Shown: piece by piece, positions 35,336 to 48,644 of the stretch | Layout of the letters: each line of letters starts with the position of its first letter | Numbering within the stretch: the first letter of the stretch is position 1 | Assembly: GCA_040954595.2 (NCBI GenBank) | Contig: CM082595.2 | Location: 5,518,001 to 5,582,000, forward strand | Source of the DNA: Balanoglossus misakiensis | Taxonomy: Eukaryota; Hemichordata | DNA: 64,000 nt | Reading direction: 5' to 3' | Translations under genes and position numbers: made by a program | The notes under the pieces: generated by a model | Databases searched by the model: none | Told to the model about the DNA's origin: nothing | What the model saw: only the letters and a program-made list of their open reading frames with translations

Positions 35336-36545
35336 GGTATTACACATCTTACACAAAACTTGTAGTCACTTCAGGTATACTGAATGTAAACACGAAGAAT
35401 GTTTGCATGAGCTGAAGGACCCTGGACGACTCTATTTAACTCAATTCCAAGTGACACTGATAAATTATTGTCAGGGGCCTCAAGTTAAACCTGTAGTAAT
35501 ATCTTCATACCTGGTCAATCCGTGAACATTACCAGGATGAAAAATTGAAAATACTTGTAGGTCTTTTGGGGAGAGTTTCAGTAATCTTATTTATGTCAGA
35601 TGAATACGCTTCATTCTAGAAATAATTCCACACATTTTGACTAAAAGGGACAAAGCTGCCCATTTTTGCTAGGAAGGGAATTTCTGATTGTAACAATCAC
35701 CAGAGATTTACCAATATGTTGCGCACGCTTACTGGATCTAAAGTGAGAGGAAAAGTTTTGATGCAGGCTGGCTAGATCACTAGTTTCTCAGATAATCTTA
35801 CGAAGCCTTTGGAAAGTTAATTATCAGTTAATGACAGTTGTGCATCGTCGTGAGAAAATTAACCTTTCTGGTTTTTGACTGAAATCAAAAACCGCAACTG
35901 TCTGTTCTGTAGAAGACAATGCCCATCAATCAATAAACACACATTCCTTTGAGGAATTCAATTGAACAGACAAAAGAGATGATGGTAAAATCAATTATTT
36001 TTCATTAACACCAAACTATAGAAACATCTCGCATCATCTTAGTCGCCACAATTTATTATCATAATTTGATATTTATTCAAGCGTATGTTTTAATGCCAAA
36101 TTGTCTCTTATCAGTTTTTAATTACACTATTTAGAAAAATTACTGCGTACTACTCAGAACTGGTTATGCAGTCTTGTGTCTTAACCATATTTCTGTGAAG
36201 CTAGTTTGTTGCAATTTCTTTCAAATCAAGAAAGTTGACAAACTCTTATTATGATGGAATATTTCAAAAGCTAGAAGACTTGTTTATATAAAGAGACACT
36301 GGATGACTGCAGGCCACTGGCTATTAGTATTAGACCACATTGCATCCGAGATATTAACCAGTCGATTCTTTAAGACTTGACTAATGGATGGGGTACAATG
36401 GAGATTTGTAATCGTCTTAGCAGCCGCTGGTGGAAAGAGTTCAGATAATGAACTGGGCAGGTATAACTGCTGGGGCAGTGGCAGGTGGTTGGGAACTGTG
36501 TTCAGTCAAAACAGTGAGTCACTTCACCACAACAGTGTTACTTAC

Positions 36546-36617
36546 GGCCATGTAGACTTCGATTTTAAGCGTCTGGGGTCTCGTCGGTGAGTTTTGCTCG
36601 TGTCCTCCCGCGGCCAT
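36546..36617 (-). CDS. Candidate alternative rootletin leader exon (24 codons)
   Basis: ATG in a strong context (AACCATGGCC) opens MAAGGHEQNSPTRPQ, then TLKIEVYMA, and ends at a consensus donor GTAAGT, phase 0. The upstream 150 bases contain many CpGs (gtctcgtctgcagg, gagtcgcttcgg). It would splice to exon 2 (28608), 7.9 kb away. It is one of the better leaders: initiation context, donor and CpG patch all agree. Confidence 0.5.
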
Positions 36618-37563
36618 GGTTTGTGGTGAATAACGTCACATCGTAATCACGCTTTAGACTTTACTGTTTTCTCAGTTCTCAGAAAACGTCTCGTCTGCAG
36701 GTGCATCTCTGCGATGCACCAGCACGAGTCGCTTCGGTTGACATACGACATGTAGTATTAATGCTCGGTCAATGAAAAGTGCAAGTTGGGAGTTTTCAAA
36801 GGAGGCCTTTGTTATGCAAAGTATCTAGTGAATTGTTCTCGTGGTAATCAATTGTCATCATTCGGAAGTACATGTATCACCACCGAGGAGATTATAAGTT
36901 GATATCTATCAGTGCCAAATTCCCAGGAATAAATGACCACAGAATGTAATAACGCTATTCAGGATCTTGGAATTTTCTTTCAATTTGTGACTTTGAAGTT
37001 ACTGCATTTTAGACATTACCTATACTTAATAAGTGCTAGTAACCACCTGTTGACTTGCTATAGTACATATAGGTGACGGTCAGTTTCTTGGTGTCCTTAG
37101 CCGGGTGTATCCACAACAAAATGTCTTTCCTGTTACCAAAAAAGGATACGAAACATGATTTTGTTTGGCTTATCCTCAACCACAAGTTGTTGACAGGCTT
37201 ATAATGTTTTTGTTTTGTTTGTCTTTGTTTGTTTTTTGGAGGGGGAAGCAGATGGTTGTATTACGCTAATCTCACTATTGTTACAGCCCACTTACATCAA
37301 TCCGGCATTCATTCTGACAAAAATATCCTTGGGATAGATTTTACACGAAATCAAAGCCTTTCAATCTTTCTTTATTTTGTTACATAAAAGCTAGTACTAA
37401 TTTTAAGAATTAACAATCTTGTTCACTAAGGAAAATCAACATTCTGAAGCGAATTGGCACAAAATATTGGTGCCATTTTGAATTTTAAATATTAGACACT
37501 TTTGGATTATCATATTGTCCACTTAAAAGTCTATGGTAACTTTGAGTTAAAGGGAAAATTTGT

Positions 37564-37690
37564 TTAAAGGTATACAGTCACCAATGCAAATTGGCCAAAG
37601 TTGCATTGGAAAGTGGAGACCCAACCAACCAATCACAGATTTATTTGGGTGGCCAAATGAAAAAATGTGGCTGTAGAAGACTTAGCCACA
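37564..37690. repeat. MITE family C, left-end fragment
   Basis: The left end TTAAAGGTATACAGTCACC is intact and followed by 'ccaatcacagattt' and 'gggtggccaaatga'. The right terminal repeat was not found. Confidence 0.6.
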
Positions 37691-38676
37691 AAGGTATATA
37701 TAAATAGGCATATGTAGAGGTGATTGGTTGACAAAGTTTTTAATATCGTGGAGACAAAAAATTACCAATATAATGTCAAAAGTTAGCAACTTTACCTAAA
37801 GTTTACAGAATGTGGTCAAAAGTTAATATTCTTTGTTTAGTTCTGGAGCATATAACGGTAACAAACAACTTATCAGATACCGAAATGGCAAACATCCAGA
37901 GAGTGTTTTGTTTTTCTCAGTCACTTGTGGACCAGAAAAGCTCATTAGCCAACCTCAATATTTACAACCAGGATCATTAAGGATGCAATTTCCAAACTGC
38001 GCCAGAAAACACTGGACAGAAATCTATTGTTCGGTGGTCGTGTCAATATTGCCATGGTCTGGCCTGCAAATTGAGCCTTCACAATAGAAGGCTATCTGAT
38101 GTCGGTGGCCGAGTAGATCTTGTTACAGGGATAGAGGTGAAGTCAAATTTGAACAGCCCTGGATACACGTTTCTGTTTCTAGGGACACGCGTAACACCAA
38201 CAGGTTTTTGATACACACACGTCTGGAAACTGAGACAGGTTTTAACCATGGTGTTGTGACCAGAATTAACTTTGTTGACCAGTAGCATTAGCATGCCTTT
38301 AACAGAGACAAATTGTTGAAAGGTTATTCTCTCTCTAGTGAAACTATATTGACATAGTTGCATGACTTGGTATGGTTGATAGCATAAATGTTATAGCTAT
38401 CAGGAAATTTGGTCACATAATTATGTAAATCTGTTAAAAATTTGAGTAATCCTGACTCATAATTTGTTCATTTTCAATAACTTTTCTGACCCTTGACCCC
38501 CAAGTTATGCATATTAATTACAAGCAGACTGACAGTGCAACCTTAATTAGCATATAGCTGTCCCTGGTCTCCAAAGGGTGGAGTGATACAAGTTTACTCA
38601 GTAAGATGGCTGGCTCATTTGCATGACAAGTGTCATTTGTATGACAATACTGAGGTAAACAGTATACCTGGCTACT

Positions 38677-38743
38677 GTTATGCAAATAGCCATTTAAATC
38701 TCCAGTGAATTGTTATGTAAATGGTCATTTAAATCCAGTGAGT
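38677..38743. repeat. Two-unit duplication carrying octamer-like sites
   Basis: Units gttatgcaaatagccattta and gttatgtaaatggtcattta, each followed by aat-ccagtga, lie head to tail. The first contains a perfect POU octamer ATGCAAAT. Other ATTTGCAT and ATGCATATTA motifs lie within 200 bases upstream. Confidence 0.7.
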
Positions 38744-38762
38744 TTGCAGTGGATCTAATTAA

Positions 38763-38903
38763 GCAATAAAACACCCCCAGCCATGGTATACCACGAGATT
38801 TTGACCAGTTCACGACATATACGCACGAGCGATAGCGAGTGCGTATATGGAGTTGAACTGGTCAAAATCGAGTGGTATACCATGGCTGGGGGTGTTTTAT
38901 TGC
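38763..38903. repeat. 141-bp hairpin with arms of about 63 bp
   Basis: Left arm gcaataaaacacccccagcc-atggtataccac pairs with right arm gtggtataccatggctgggg-gtgttttattgc over nearly the full length, with few mismatches. The loop is gagcgatagcga. It is either a foldback transposon or a structured RNA source; no gene is nearby. Confidence 0.85.
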
Positions 38904-39071
38904 TATTATATTATGCCAGTATATTGAAACTTGGCATAAAACATTTTAAAAAGGCATTTTCTTTGACTATGATATATGACTGTGGTATATGGCTAATATA
39001 TCACGGTCACGTGTCGTGTCTCGACCAATCAAATAGCGTGATTTACACCATCAATATACTGGTATAATATA
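38904..39071. repeat. Inverted-repeat element adjacent to the hairpin
   Basis: Ends tattatattatgccagtata and tatactggtataatata are inverted copies. The interior contains 'accaatcaaatagcgtgatt'. It directly abuts the 38763..38903 hairpin, and the two may be parts of one composite element. Confidence 0.6.
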
Positions 39072-42000
39072 ATTCAAGATATATATGCAAACTTTTAGTC
39101 TTATGTATCTGCCGATTTTTTCATGTATCAGCCTACCAAGATTATACAGGTCTTAGACACCAATGACTTATCAGACTTCAAAAACAACAGAAGCATTGTC
39201 TAAATGTTGAGGTTTGACAAACTGCCAAATTGCTATTGTTTGTCAAATAGCATTTCCAGTAAGTTCAAATGTTTTCAAAGACACTCCCAAATGCATAAAT
39301 TTCATCAGTGCCTTACCTAAGCTAAAACTTGTGAAAATAAACAAATATGACAGAAGGGGTGTGTCCACAATCTAACAATGCTAAGTGGGGAAGATTTACC
39401 AGAGGAGATTATTGCTATTAGCCCTGGGGATAGACAGAGGGTTATTTGTCAATTGGAAATATGCAATCATGGACCATAGTCCAAGTCAAGTTTATACTTA
39501 ATTGCTCATTTTGGTCAAGTGTGATCATGTTTGAATCCATAGATGGAGACCTTTGTTTAAATACACTTCTACTAGTAAGAGCCAATTTTGGTCACAGGCA
39601 GCAGGATATGAAAGTTGAGGGTAAGCAGTTTGGTGTCTAAATGTACGTAGCACATAGCATTGACAAAAACAAGAATACTGATATGTGTACTAATTGAAAT
39701 TTACATCTAATCGCTCAGGAAATATTAATACCATGACATAATCACACCACACACCAATTAAATGACTGCCCTGTTTGTGATGCAACAGCTTAAATCTGCA
39801 TTTACGGTGATTAGATCAATACCCCTGACTTTTCAAAAAATCCATTAGAAACTTTGGTTCTCTGCCAAAAACACTTTGAACTACAGAATATGGACTGTGA
39901 TCATTGAGTGTTGTGCCCTCAGTGGTGGACAACTGTAGAGGGAGCCAACACCTGGAAGGCCATACTGTGTGTGCATGAGTCGTCATAAATTGGTGGGAGG
40001 TTCTAGTTCCAGACTAAAAAAAATATCCAGGAAAAAAAATCATAGTTTTCAATATCTGGTGTACAACACTCTAATGTGGCAGAGCCTTAACCCTTTCATC
40101 CCTACTTTCCTGTATATTGGTCCAGCCCTCATTTCAAAGTTGCTCTTATCTGCGGGTTAAAATTCAACACCCACTGGTCAGTATTTCATGCCAACCAGTT
40201 CAACCTTCTTTTATTGGTATGGTCTTTTTTGGTCTCACATAACAGGGACATTCTACAGTGCAGTTGTAATGAGGGGTGGGCATGCTGGTTTCTTAATATT
40301 AATTAGTATTATAGTTCTCAAGTCTTCAAAAATGATCATAGGACTTAGGAGTGTGTTTTTGTATTGCCAGACTTCTTCCTGTTCAAGTGTCTTTGCAAAC
40401 AAATGATCTGAATACTAACTTCCACCCAACCATGGAAGCAGTTTTAAACTAAAGTCATTTCAAACTTTCAACAATAAAATCTCTGGCAATCTAGTGCAAT
40501 AAAATTGCATAATCCCGCAAACTAAAACCAGAACATGCCCCAACTTAATATGATATTGCCTATCTCTTGTTGTAGCAACCGTTGCCATGGTGAGATATTT
40601 TGTAACATACATGTACATGTAGCGACACATGCTCGTACATTTGTTAATATCAGTTGCTCTTTTGTTTGCTATTATTTTTTCAGTCCCTATTGTGTCAACC
40701 GGGGGGACAACAATAAAACTACAACAAAGGGCAGAAATGACAATGCCTGCTTGAATGCTTAAAAATTTGCTGGTGAACGCTATGGTGACGCGCAGAAATG
40801 TTACTTGGTTGAAACCCATGCAGTGTTGAAGCCATTTTTCAGTTTCTGAGTTCCCAGCAGAGAATTTAACAAGCCGTGTTTAACAGGCTCTTTACCTGAA
40901 GGAATTTTGACACCACGTAATGACTATTAGGTTATGTAGACTGTACACACAACACAAGAACATGTCCCGTCATGATTTACTGGCCGGGTCACTCACCCTT
41001 GTTTGTCTCCATTTCCATTATTAACAAATTCACCCGACGTAAAAATTCAAATAGTATTATTTCCAACGAAGAGAAGAGATGCACAAAAATTTTACAATCC
41101 CAGCGAGAGACTTTGCAAGATCCTACTAAATTTCAAAATGACAACACCACGCTTTTTGTTCCGATGAGAGACGCATGTCTGAACACGTCTGAGGATTACA
41201 ATATTTTTTTGTAACGGTCATCCCATTGCAGCAGTTTCCATTTTCTCCAACAAACAATCAGTTGCGTTTGAAATAAAGTGGACCAACAGGTCTTCAGTGC
41301 TTGATCCTATTGTGAGACATCAGGTTATAACGTAAACTGAATGCGATAGGCGTATTCTATCCCGATCGCTTCCCAAACAATGGCAGGCTGGCCCCAAGAT
41401 CCAGACAGGCAGAGATATCCCACGTTTCATTAACTCCCCAGTCAATGCTAACAACGCAACCATGACTGACGCTTACGGCTGCCTAAGAAAAACAGGGGCC
41501 AAAAAGCCACATGTATAGCTTGTTTAGCCGGGCAGCAAAACTGGCAACTTGACTGACTTTTTCTGGTTCACCGATATCGGCCAATTGGTGTACAGCTACC
41601 ATGTCTGCGACAACAACTGATAGCAAATATCATTAGCATTGGTGCATGCGATAACAATCATATGGAATGAAATTGCTTTCCTTTGATCCGTTCACACATA
41701 TTTTCCCACGTATGGGTCCACGGAGCTGTATCATATGGTGATAGAGCGAAACAGGTAACCAAGCTCTGGGTAAGATTGTAAGAACCATCCATCGATCAAG
41801 AAACTTGATAAATACTTTAAAACTTTTAAATGTGATTTTAAAACCGGTTTTGTTCATATTTAGACCTCTCTAAAAGGAGAAGGGGTGCTGAGGTGGAGAA
41901 GGTGATTTATAACCATGAAAGTTGACACACTACATACCACAGAACAGGGCAGATACTATGGTATCATAGAATAATATGACACCAATAAAATATGTTGTCT

Positions 42001-45000
42001 ACAAACAATATCAACTAAAGAATGTTAATCTGCAATTCATTGACCCTATCAAGTGCTCAAGAACAAAACTTTTACCACAATTATTCAAAACTTCTTCCAA
42101 TGTATTTCTTTACAACTTGTGTCAAATTTTCTTCAGTCTAGGACTTTTTTTGTAATCTCAAACTAAGTCAAAATGTAAAATACACAGAAAATGTGTATGG
42201 TGTATTTTCATGCGATTGAACGTTACCTTCATATCGGGACACTGAATACAATATGTCTGCCCCCACTATGGTTGCTATGATGCTATCTCACCATGGTAAC
42301 TGCTGTCAAGGTGATGGCTTTCTGTATACTATAAGGTTGATCATTGAACCAGCTCCAAGGCTGGGGGATACTATTGTGGTTTATACAGCATTGCTTTGCA
42401 GAGTTCAAGTACATTCAACAGTCTTTTATAAACTTAGTGAAGTATTTTTTCACTGAATTTCTCTAACTAAAATTGAAGTCGTTTTCAAATATATACTCAA
42501 ATGCTATAGTTTTTTTCACCTATTCCTTTCCCTGGCTAGTATGTAAATACTTTGTCTCTAAAAGTTAGTAAACGTAGAATGAATATAAGTTGCTATTTTT
42601 ACAAAAATACTATAAAAAATGATGTTAATGTTATGTAAAGGCATTGCAATTAATTTCACAAACAGCAAGTAGTTTGCAATCTTCTGTATTTTCACTTTCT
42701 CTCTGACTTCTGTGCTGCGCTCATAACATTTTTTCACGAAATTTCGATTGCAGACAGAAGTGAACCACTTCTTTTGAAGTTCCAGTTGAAAGAGCCATTA
42801 TCCTGACAACAGTCCCCTTTAAAATCTCACCCAATTCACACTGTGTTGAGTTCCAATTCTGATCTTAATTGGATTGGAACGAGACTCACAATTCAAAACG
42901 AGTGTCGTCACGAGATTCACAATTACCCCCTCTCTTGCCATTTTCTATGACTTCTTCAGTTTGGGGTTTACTTGGGGTGAGACCAGGTCATGTGATGTCA
43001 ACGAGTTGCCAGGCAACAGTTGTGTATTCACACCCCTCACTTGCTCCACTGATGGTAGTATCGCTAAGCAAACAAAACACGCTCCTAATGTCACATCAGT
43101 GATATAAAGTGCAAGTTAACTTGATGAAAGTTGCACAAAATCTTTTGATCTTTCGGCAAAATTCAATTAAAAAACAAACACAATGCACTGTTGGAATAGC
43201 TTAACTCTGATCTCAAGCTTTGCCTTTTAAAAAAGTTAGTATTTTGCTAGTATTATGACAGTCACATGGTACATGTACCCTGGTTAGGTGAAGCATATTA
43301 AAATCGTATGGATTTACATGAGTTAGACTAAATGAGTGTGCCATGTACGTCGGCATGGTGACGCACTTGTCTGTAACAATCACATGATGTCAATTGCTGC
43401 AGTACCTTGCGGTGCAATGAGAACTCCTCTTTAAGAGTGTAGCTGTCGTCTAGTATGCATGAGTAGTGTCTCTTGTGAACCTGTTGTTGGCCAACAGGGC
43501 AGTCAGAAACATTATCCAGTGCCTTTCAGTCCGTCAATACAATACAATACATTAGATTTCTTCCCTTTATGTAGCAAACAGACAAATGTTCAGTATATAC
43601 TGTTTTTTATTACATTGACAATTAATTAAGAGAGATGAAATCTTCAAAATGACAGATGCTGAAAATCTGTAGAAAAATAATGGAATGGTAAGATACTACA
43701 AATTAGTGTGTGTTTGGAATCTTGCAAGCTCTAGGAATTGACGTCTGCATCCAATCATTCAGCATCACTTAAAAACCAGTCCACCTGGTACATCATTTAT
43801 TTATCCCACCCATGGTTAGTATCAATGTTCATGGACCTGTCACATATTTTGTACAGTTTAGAACTAAAGCACTGCTTATTTTAGGTCAGGAAACTGAGTT
43901 CATGGTATACCGATAATCACTGCCCTTTATGAGAAGTGATCGAAATCGATAACAAATCAATCAGCATGTCCGACAGAACAATTACAATTTAAATGTTTCT
44001 TTCCTTCTCTTTTATCTGCTCATGATTTCTTTATGTTTGTGTGCCAACAAATCAATTTGGCACTAAGAGGCAATTGTCTGTCGGGAAGTCAGCCATTTTG
44101 TCTGGACTGACTCTGCAGTTTGTCACAGGTTCAAGTGCACTGGGCTGGGTTGATCTCTAAATTATATTTGTATATAGTAAGGAAGCAATGTTCATCCACA
44201 ATTAAATATCACCATGACAACAGCCAATCGCATCTGAGGAAATTGCTCCAAGTCTCACTTTCAATTGTTCGTTCAAAGCTCATCTTTTTTATCATTGTCT
44301 ACTAGCACAGGAAAGTCAAGTGAGCAGACTTTATTTTAACAATGCAAACTTTCTGACGTTTATTCAATTTCTTAGCAACATAAAAATGTCAGATCCACAG
44401 TTTGTGTTTCAGTGGGGACAAGAGAATAAATCATTATCTAAAATTTATATTTATCAGTGTTTCTGAGTGTCCTTCACCGTTGTCATTATCAAATTGGTCA
44501 GTTGATCTTAATATTAACAAGAGATACATTTCTCACAGAGGTTTATCGAAAATACACCTGACTAATACAATAATATTACTAATAACACCAACTTCTCTTT
44601 TTTTCATTTTCCAATAAAAAGTAAGATTTGAAACATATTCTCTTGCTAATACTACTTTTAAGCTCTTAAGGTGGTTGATACCAACTTCTTTGTTAGTTTT
44701 TTCAAGCCTGTATTAAACAACATTAAGTTCTATTTACATATGAAAAGACCAATCAATTTGGTTGAGTACTTTTAATTTGGTACCAAAATGTCTGCACTAC
44801 TATGTTCAAAAATATTTGTTTTCCAAGGCTAGATTCGCCTGAAGTTCAATTAATTATATTTTATATGAAATAAAAATCATTAAGAAATTTTGTTAAATTT
44901 AACATCAATGATCAACTACATGAATGGAGAAAACTGCACTTTGCCTTGCATACAAACTTGTAAAAATGTTTCCTGCAGATAAAAAGACATCTTTTGTCTG

Positions 45001-46224
45001 ATGACAGCCAAATCTTTATTGAGACCACACATCACTTCACAAGAATAGTTTATGTATTCAAGGAAATAATGACTATAGAAGTGACAAATTTAAAAATGGC
45101 AGCACGCTTCAGTCTGATTTCTACAGCAATTTGTATAATGTAATTTTCTCCTCCTATACTATAGCAGATAGCGTAGAAATTGTTTATAATGAGTTTAGTA
45201 CATGACAATAGCATCCATAGAAGGCACTTAAAACTGTTTTCAGTTGCCGGACAAAGAAATCAATAACTGGGTTTTGTTGGAAGGTATCTCGGAAAGACAA
45301 CAGAAATATTGACAGACTTCACGTGTTGGCGTGCCTAACACTGTCAGTGACTGGGTTTTAATCGATTGTAGTGTTAAACACTGCCACGGTGGTACCAGCC
45401 AAGTTGGTCGCGAGCCAAGGATGCCAGCTGACGAAGAATGCCAGGCTCGGCGAATCTCTCTGCAGCTCTTGGGGAGACTTCAGTTAGGGACCCTGCCCTG
45501 CGATCACTTGTTTTGCGGTCTTTTGTGTGGAATAAAGACCGCGGTCCAACATGAATGTGCCTTTACAATGGTGTTTATAAACACTCCCAATCCCAATCAT
45601 CCAGTATTGTGCATTCAACACTTTCAGCACAGTACACCTCTTGGTGATACTTTGAAATTTCACAGAATTATTATTTTGAATTTATATTATTGAACTGTGT
45701 TGAAATCATAAAATAACATTGAGGCCACTGCAGACAATTTGAAATATGAAATAACAGAAACATAATTTTTGCAAATTTTTAATCAATTAACCCACCTGTT
45801 ACAGAGCCTTTAATTTGTTGGTTGTTTAAAAATTAAATGCACTATTTCTTAACCAACTGGTATAGGGACATGATGACAATTTATACAATATATATAATTA
45901 CTGGTACATTCGAGTCTGGGACTGCTGTGGCCAGGTGCATACAGACAGGTCTGCAAAATTTTAGTTGTATGTTTCAAGTTACATATCATACTGCAGCGAT
46001 ACCAGTACTCTAAGGTAAACACGCTTCTTTGTCAGTTGAGATTTTATCAGTGGATTCAGACACGGATGTGTAATTTGTACCCGACGCTCAAACACCAACA
46101 GATAATCTCAGCACCCGTTATTGCATAGATCATATATTCCTACAAGGTCAGCGTTGTTAAACTTCAACAGTGCAAGATACATTTGCTGATGGAAAATGCG
46201 AGTCTTAATTATCTAGTTTCCCAC

Positions 46225-46437
46225 CTCTGTCTCCTCTTCTTTTGCCGGGATAACCGGATCCAATTCTTCCGTGTCCGAAGTCACCTGGAATTCGACCGGT
46301 TCAGGTACCTCGGGGTCCTCTACCTGCTCGGGCTGTTCGGACTGCTCTGTTTGCGTGGTTGCCGGGTCCTCGACTGTGTCCCTACCTTCCGTGACTTGTT
46401 CTTGGCTTTCGTCCTTCCCGGTCCCATCCATGTCCAT
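46225..46437 (-). CDS. Candidate alternative rootletin leader exon (71 codons, acidic)
   Basis: ATG (ATAATGGAC) opens MDMDGTGKDESQEQVTEG, followed by an Asp/Glu/Gln/Pro-rich stretch (QSEQPEQVEDPEVPEPVEF) and the end VIPAKEEETE at GAG/GTGGGA, phase 0. A CTGAC/C-tract/CAG acceptor-like motif lies just upstream, but a phase-0 exon spliced there would be out of frame, so it is read as a first exon. Next in frame is exon 2 of rootletin. It sits head-to-head with PEX2, 2.16 kb apart. It could belong to an unrelated minus-strand gene, but no other minus-strand exon lies between. Confidence 0.6.
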
Positions 46438-48596
46438 TATTACATGTGCCTTTCGGTTCCGGACACTGACAGGGGGGGGGTCAGCTCTTTAAATCTGCGA
46501 GTCTCACTCCGGTCCAATGGGGTCGGCGTATTTGACACTGACGTGTGTGTGTCAACATGTCATTCAACCGACGCTGGCGCCTTGCCAACAATCCGTTATC
46601 GTGCATTACAGCTACCTAAGAAACCACGTAAGCCTCTGTTTTATGCGTTGAGGACATTTTTTCTTTAGAGACGTCTGTATTCCCCGGCATACAAGGGGTG
46701 CAAATCAGCGAAGACAATAACATAATCAACTAGACCCCCAACACCTGAATACTACACCCCAATTAATTTTTATTAGCGTTACCCATGACTGGTTCAGTCT
46801 ACACACATTCAACACCTCCAGTTGCAGAGTGCCACTTTTGTTTGCTTTTCATGTCAGTCGAGTTTCAAGCTGTCAATTTTTTTCTTCAAGTCGACTCTGA
46901 CATTGCAAGAGCTGTCGAATGTCTTAATTTCAAGACTGCGACTATACACACTGAAGTGATTTACCTTGATTCACCATGATACGCAGAACAACCAGGCAAA
47001 AATCTAGCAGAATAAGAAAAACTTAAATGTGGTCGAGACTCCACTATGATGAATATGCGGTCAATTCCGGCATAATTTATCACACAACCAACAAGGTCAC
47101 ATCGAACAATCTGGTTCATTTTGGAGATAACTGTCTGTTTACCAGTTTACCGAATAACTATGGCCTTTAACAGATAACAATGATATTGTCCTAGTGCACA
47201 CAAAAGGGATCTACAGACCAGTTTCCGTGGCAACATCAATGGTTTGAATACCTATGGACGCATTCCAAGTATGGTGCGTGCACTGTCAGGGGGAAAAGCG
47301 GCGAAAAAATATGCAATGGGAGACTCTTGACATTGTTTCTAGAGAATTTATTGTTGTCTACAGATTGGTCAGTGGGTAAGCTGAAGGCGGTACCTATGCA
47401 AGGAACATTACAACAGAGGTATTCTGATTTTAAAAACGCCAAACAAAAGAATTCACAGGTATTCAAATCTGTTGCACTTCTGCACGATAACGTTGACAGT
47501 TCCCAATTTCAGTCATTTTTACTAAAACGTCCTTGCTAAACTTGGACAAGTGTTTTTTGTCCGTTATTTTACGGGTGCATCAAATCAAGTCAATTCTGTA
47601 CGCCCACTTGGCCTTTGATCCTGTAGTAGAGCGTCCCTTTAAAATTCCTGAGCCCTACGCTCGTCAAATCACTGCCAGGGGAAAGAGAAACCTCCCTTGT
47701 TGAAGTATTATCTCGGGGAAACATGAGCTAAAAACACAGAGTAATTTACAGTAAATACAGAGCGTGTAATCTTATTGTTTCGTTATACTAGTAGATGTCC
47801 AGGTACCAAGTGGTTGCCTGGTATGTATTATTTTGCACTGATCAGATCAACTATTATGTTACGCGTCCAATATCGCAAGGATCGCAACGCGCATTACGGC
47901 CAGCATCGCGCGGCATTCGCAGCGGGTGACACTCGCTTGTCGAAGATAAAGAGGATAGGATATTTCTGTGGTTTTGAAGAGAGAGATATGTGAGCTTTGA
48001 TGACTGAAAACGATATTCTTGTGTGCGTGTTTGCGTGTGTACAGTGACAGTCAGACCCTCCTACGATTACCAAACGGATCACTGAAATCGACAACGGATC
48101 CGTTTCCTTGGTAATTGTAAACGCACCGGCGATCTGTGGAAATAATGGTGATCGAGGTTAATTTACCTTACGAGGACAAATGTAGAGTATTACCTGTTTA
48201 TCGACAAACGTCTCTACCGGTGGCCTTCGACAAAATACCGACCACGAAGCAACAGCCAAGTCCCCTTCAATAGAGTGCTGGCCAAAGCTCGTTTCGAGTT
48301 TTTCGAGTAGTTAGTTGATTGAACTTACTTTCTGGCGCATGCGTTCTATAAGGCGCCTTCTGATTGGCCGAAGTTAGAAATTAAACACAAAGACCAAAGG
48401 CACAGCGGGAATATATAGGTCAAATTGTCCGAAAGAATTTATAGTTCTGTTCTTGAGATTGATAACGAAGACAGCAGTAAACAAATTTAGCAATATAAGG
48501 GTTATATTTATGTTCTTAATTATAGTGACCTTCAGTGACCGTACGTATTGACCAATCATAAATTACTTTACGGATGCAGTTCGAACTTGAATGAAA
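46438..48596. other. Shared upstream region between the 46.4-kb leader and PEX2
   Basis: The CpG-dense part is 47860..48350 (acgcgtccaatatcgcaagg, catcgcgcggcattcgcagc). A minus-strand consensus donor (AAACAG/GTAATA, exon side starting at 48194) has no ATG before it and could mark a non-coding divergent exon. A bidirectional promoter is plausible, but no start site can be read. Confidence 0.45.
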
Positions 48597-48644
48597 ATGG
48601 CGGACGACGATGGAGCAGACCAAGTTGTTCTCAGAGTGAGCCAG
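48597..48644 (+). CDS. PEX2: PEX2 exon 1
   Basis: Sixteen codons, MADDDGADQVVLRVSQ, ending at CAG/GTCAGT, phase 0. The split after RVSQ corresponds to human RISQ-LDALEL. Confidence 0.85.

Larger units (their letters stand above)
30561..36545. other. Stretch upstream of the conserved rootletin start; MITEs only
   Basis: It holds the two TTAA MITEs at 34634..34827 and 34824..35335. A lone end-like motif, ttaaagggacagtgtgagat, occurs near 32200. No supported exon was found on either strand. Confidence 0.6.
36618..46224. other. Large gene-poor stretch; repeats only
   Basis: It holds a family C fragment (37564-37690), an octamer-containing duplication (38677..38743), a hairpin (38763..38903) and a second inverted repeat (38904..39071). 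A minus-strand ATG with a good donor near 41000 was rejected because of phase. No other coding signal was found. Confidence 0.6.

Noticed and set aside
40990-41030. Minus-strand ATG opening MEMETNKG with a consensus GTGAGT donor
   Set aside because: The donor is at phase 1 and cannot join the phase-0 rootletin acceptors.
45331-45693. 120-codon plus-strand ORF
   Set aside because: No motif or splice sites supporting a gene; kept only as open frame.
46183-46668. 161-codon plus-strand ORF
   Set aside because: It overlaps the acidic minus-strand leader; its Leu/Cys-rich sequence is what the complement of Glu/Asp/Gln codons produces.
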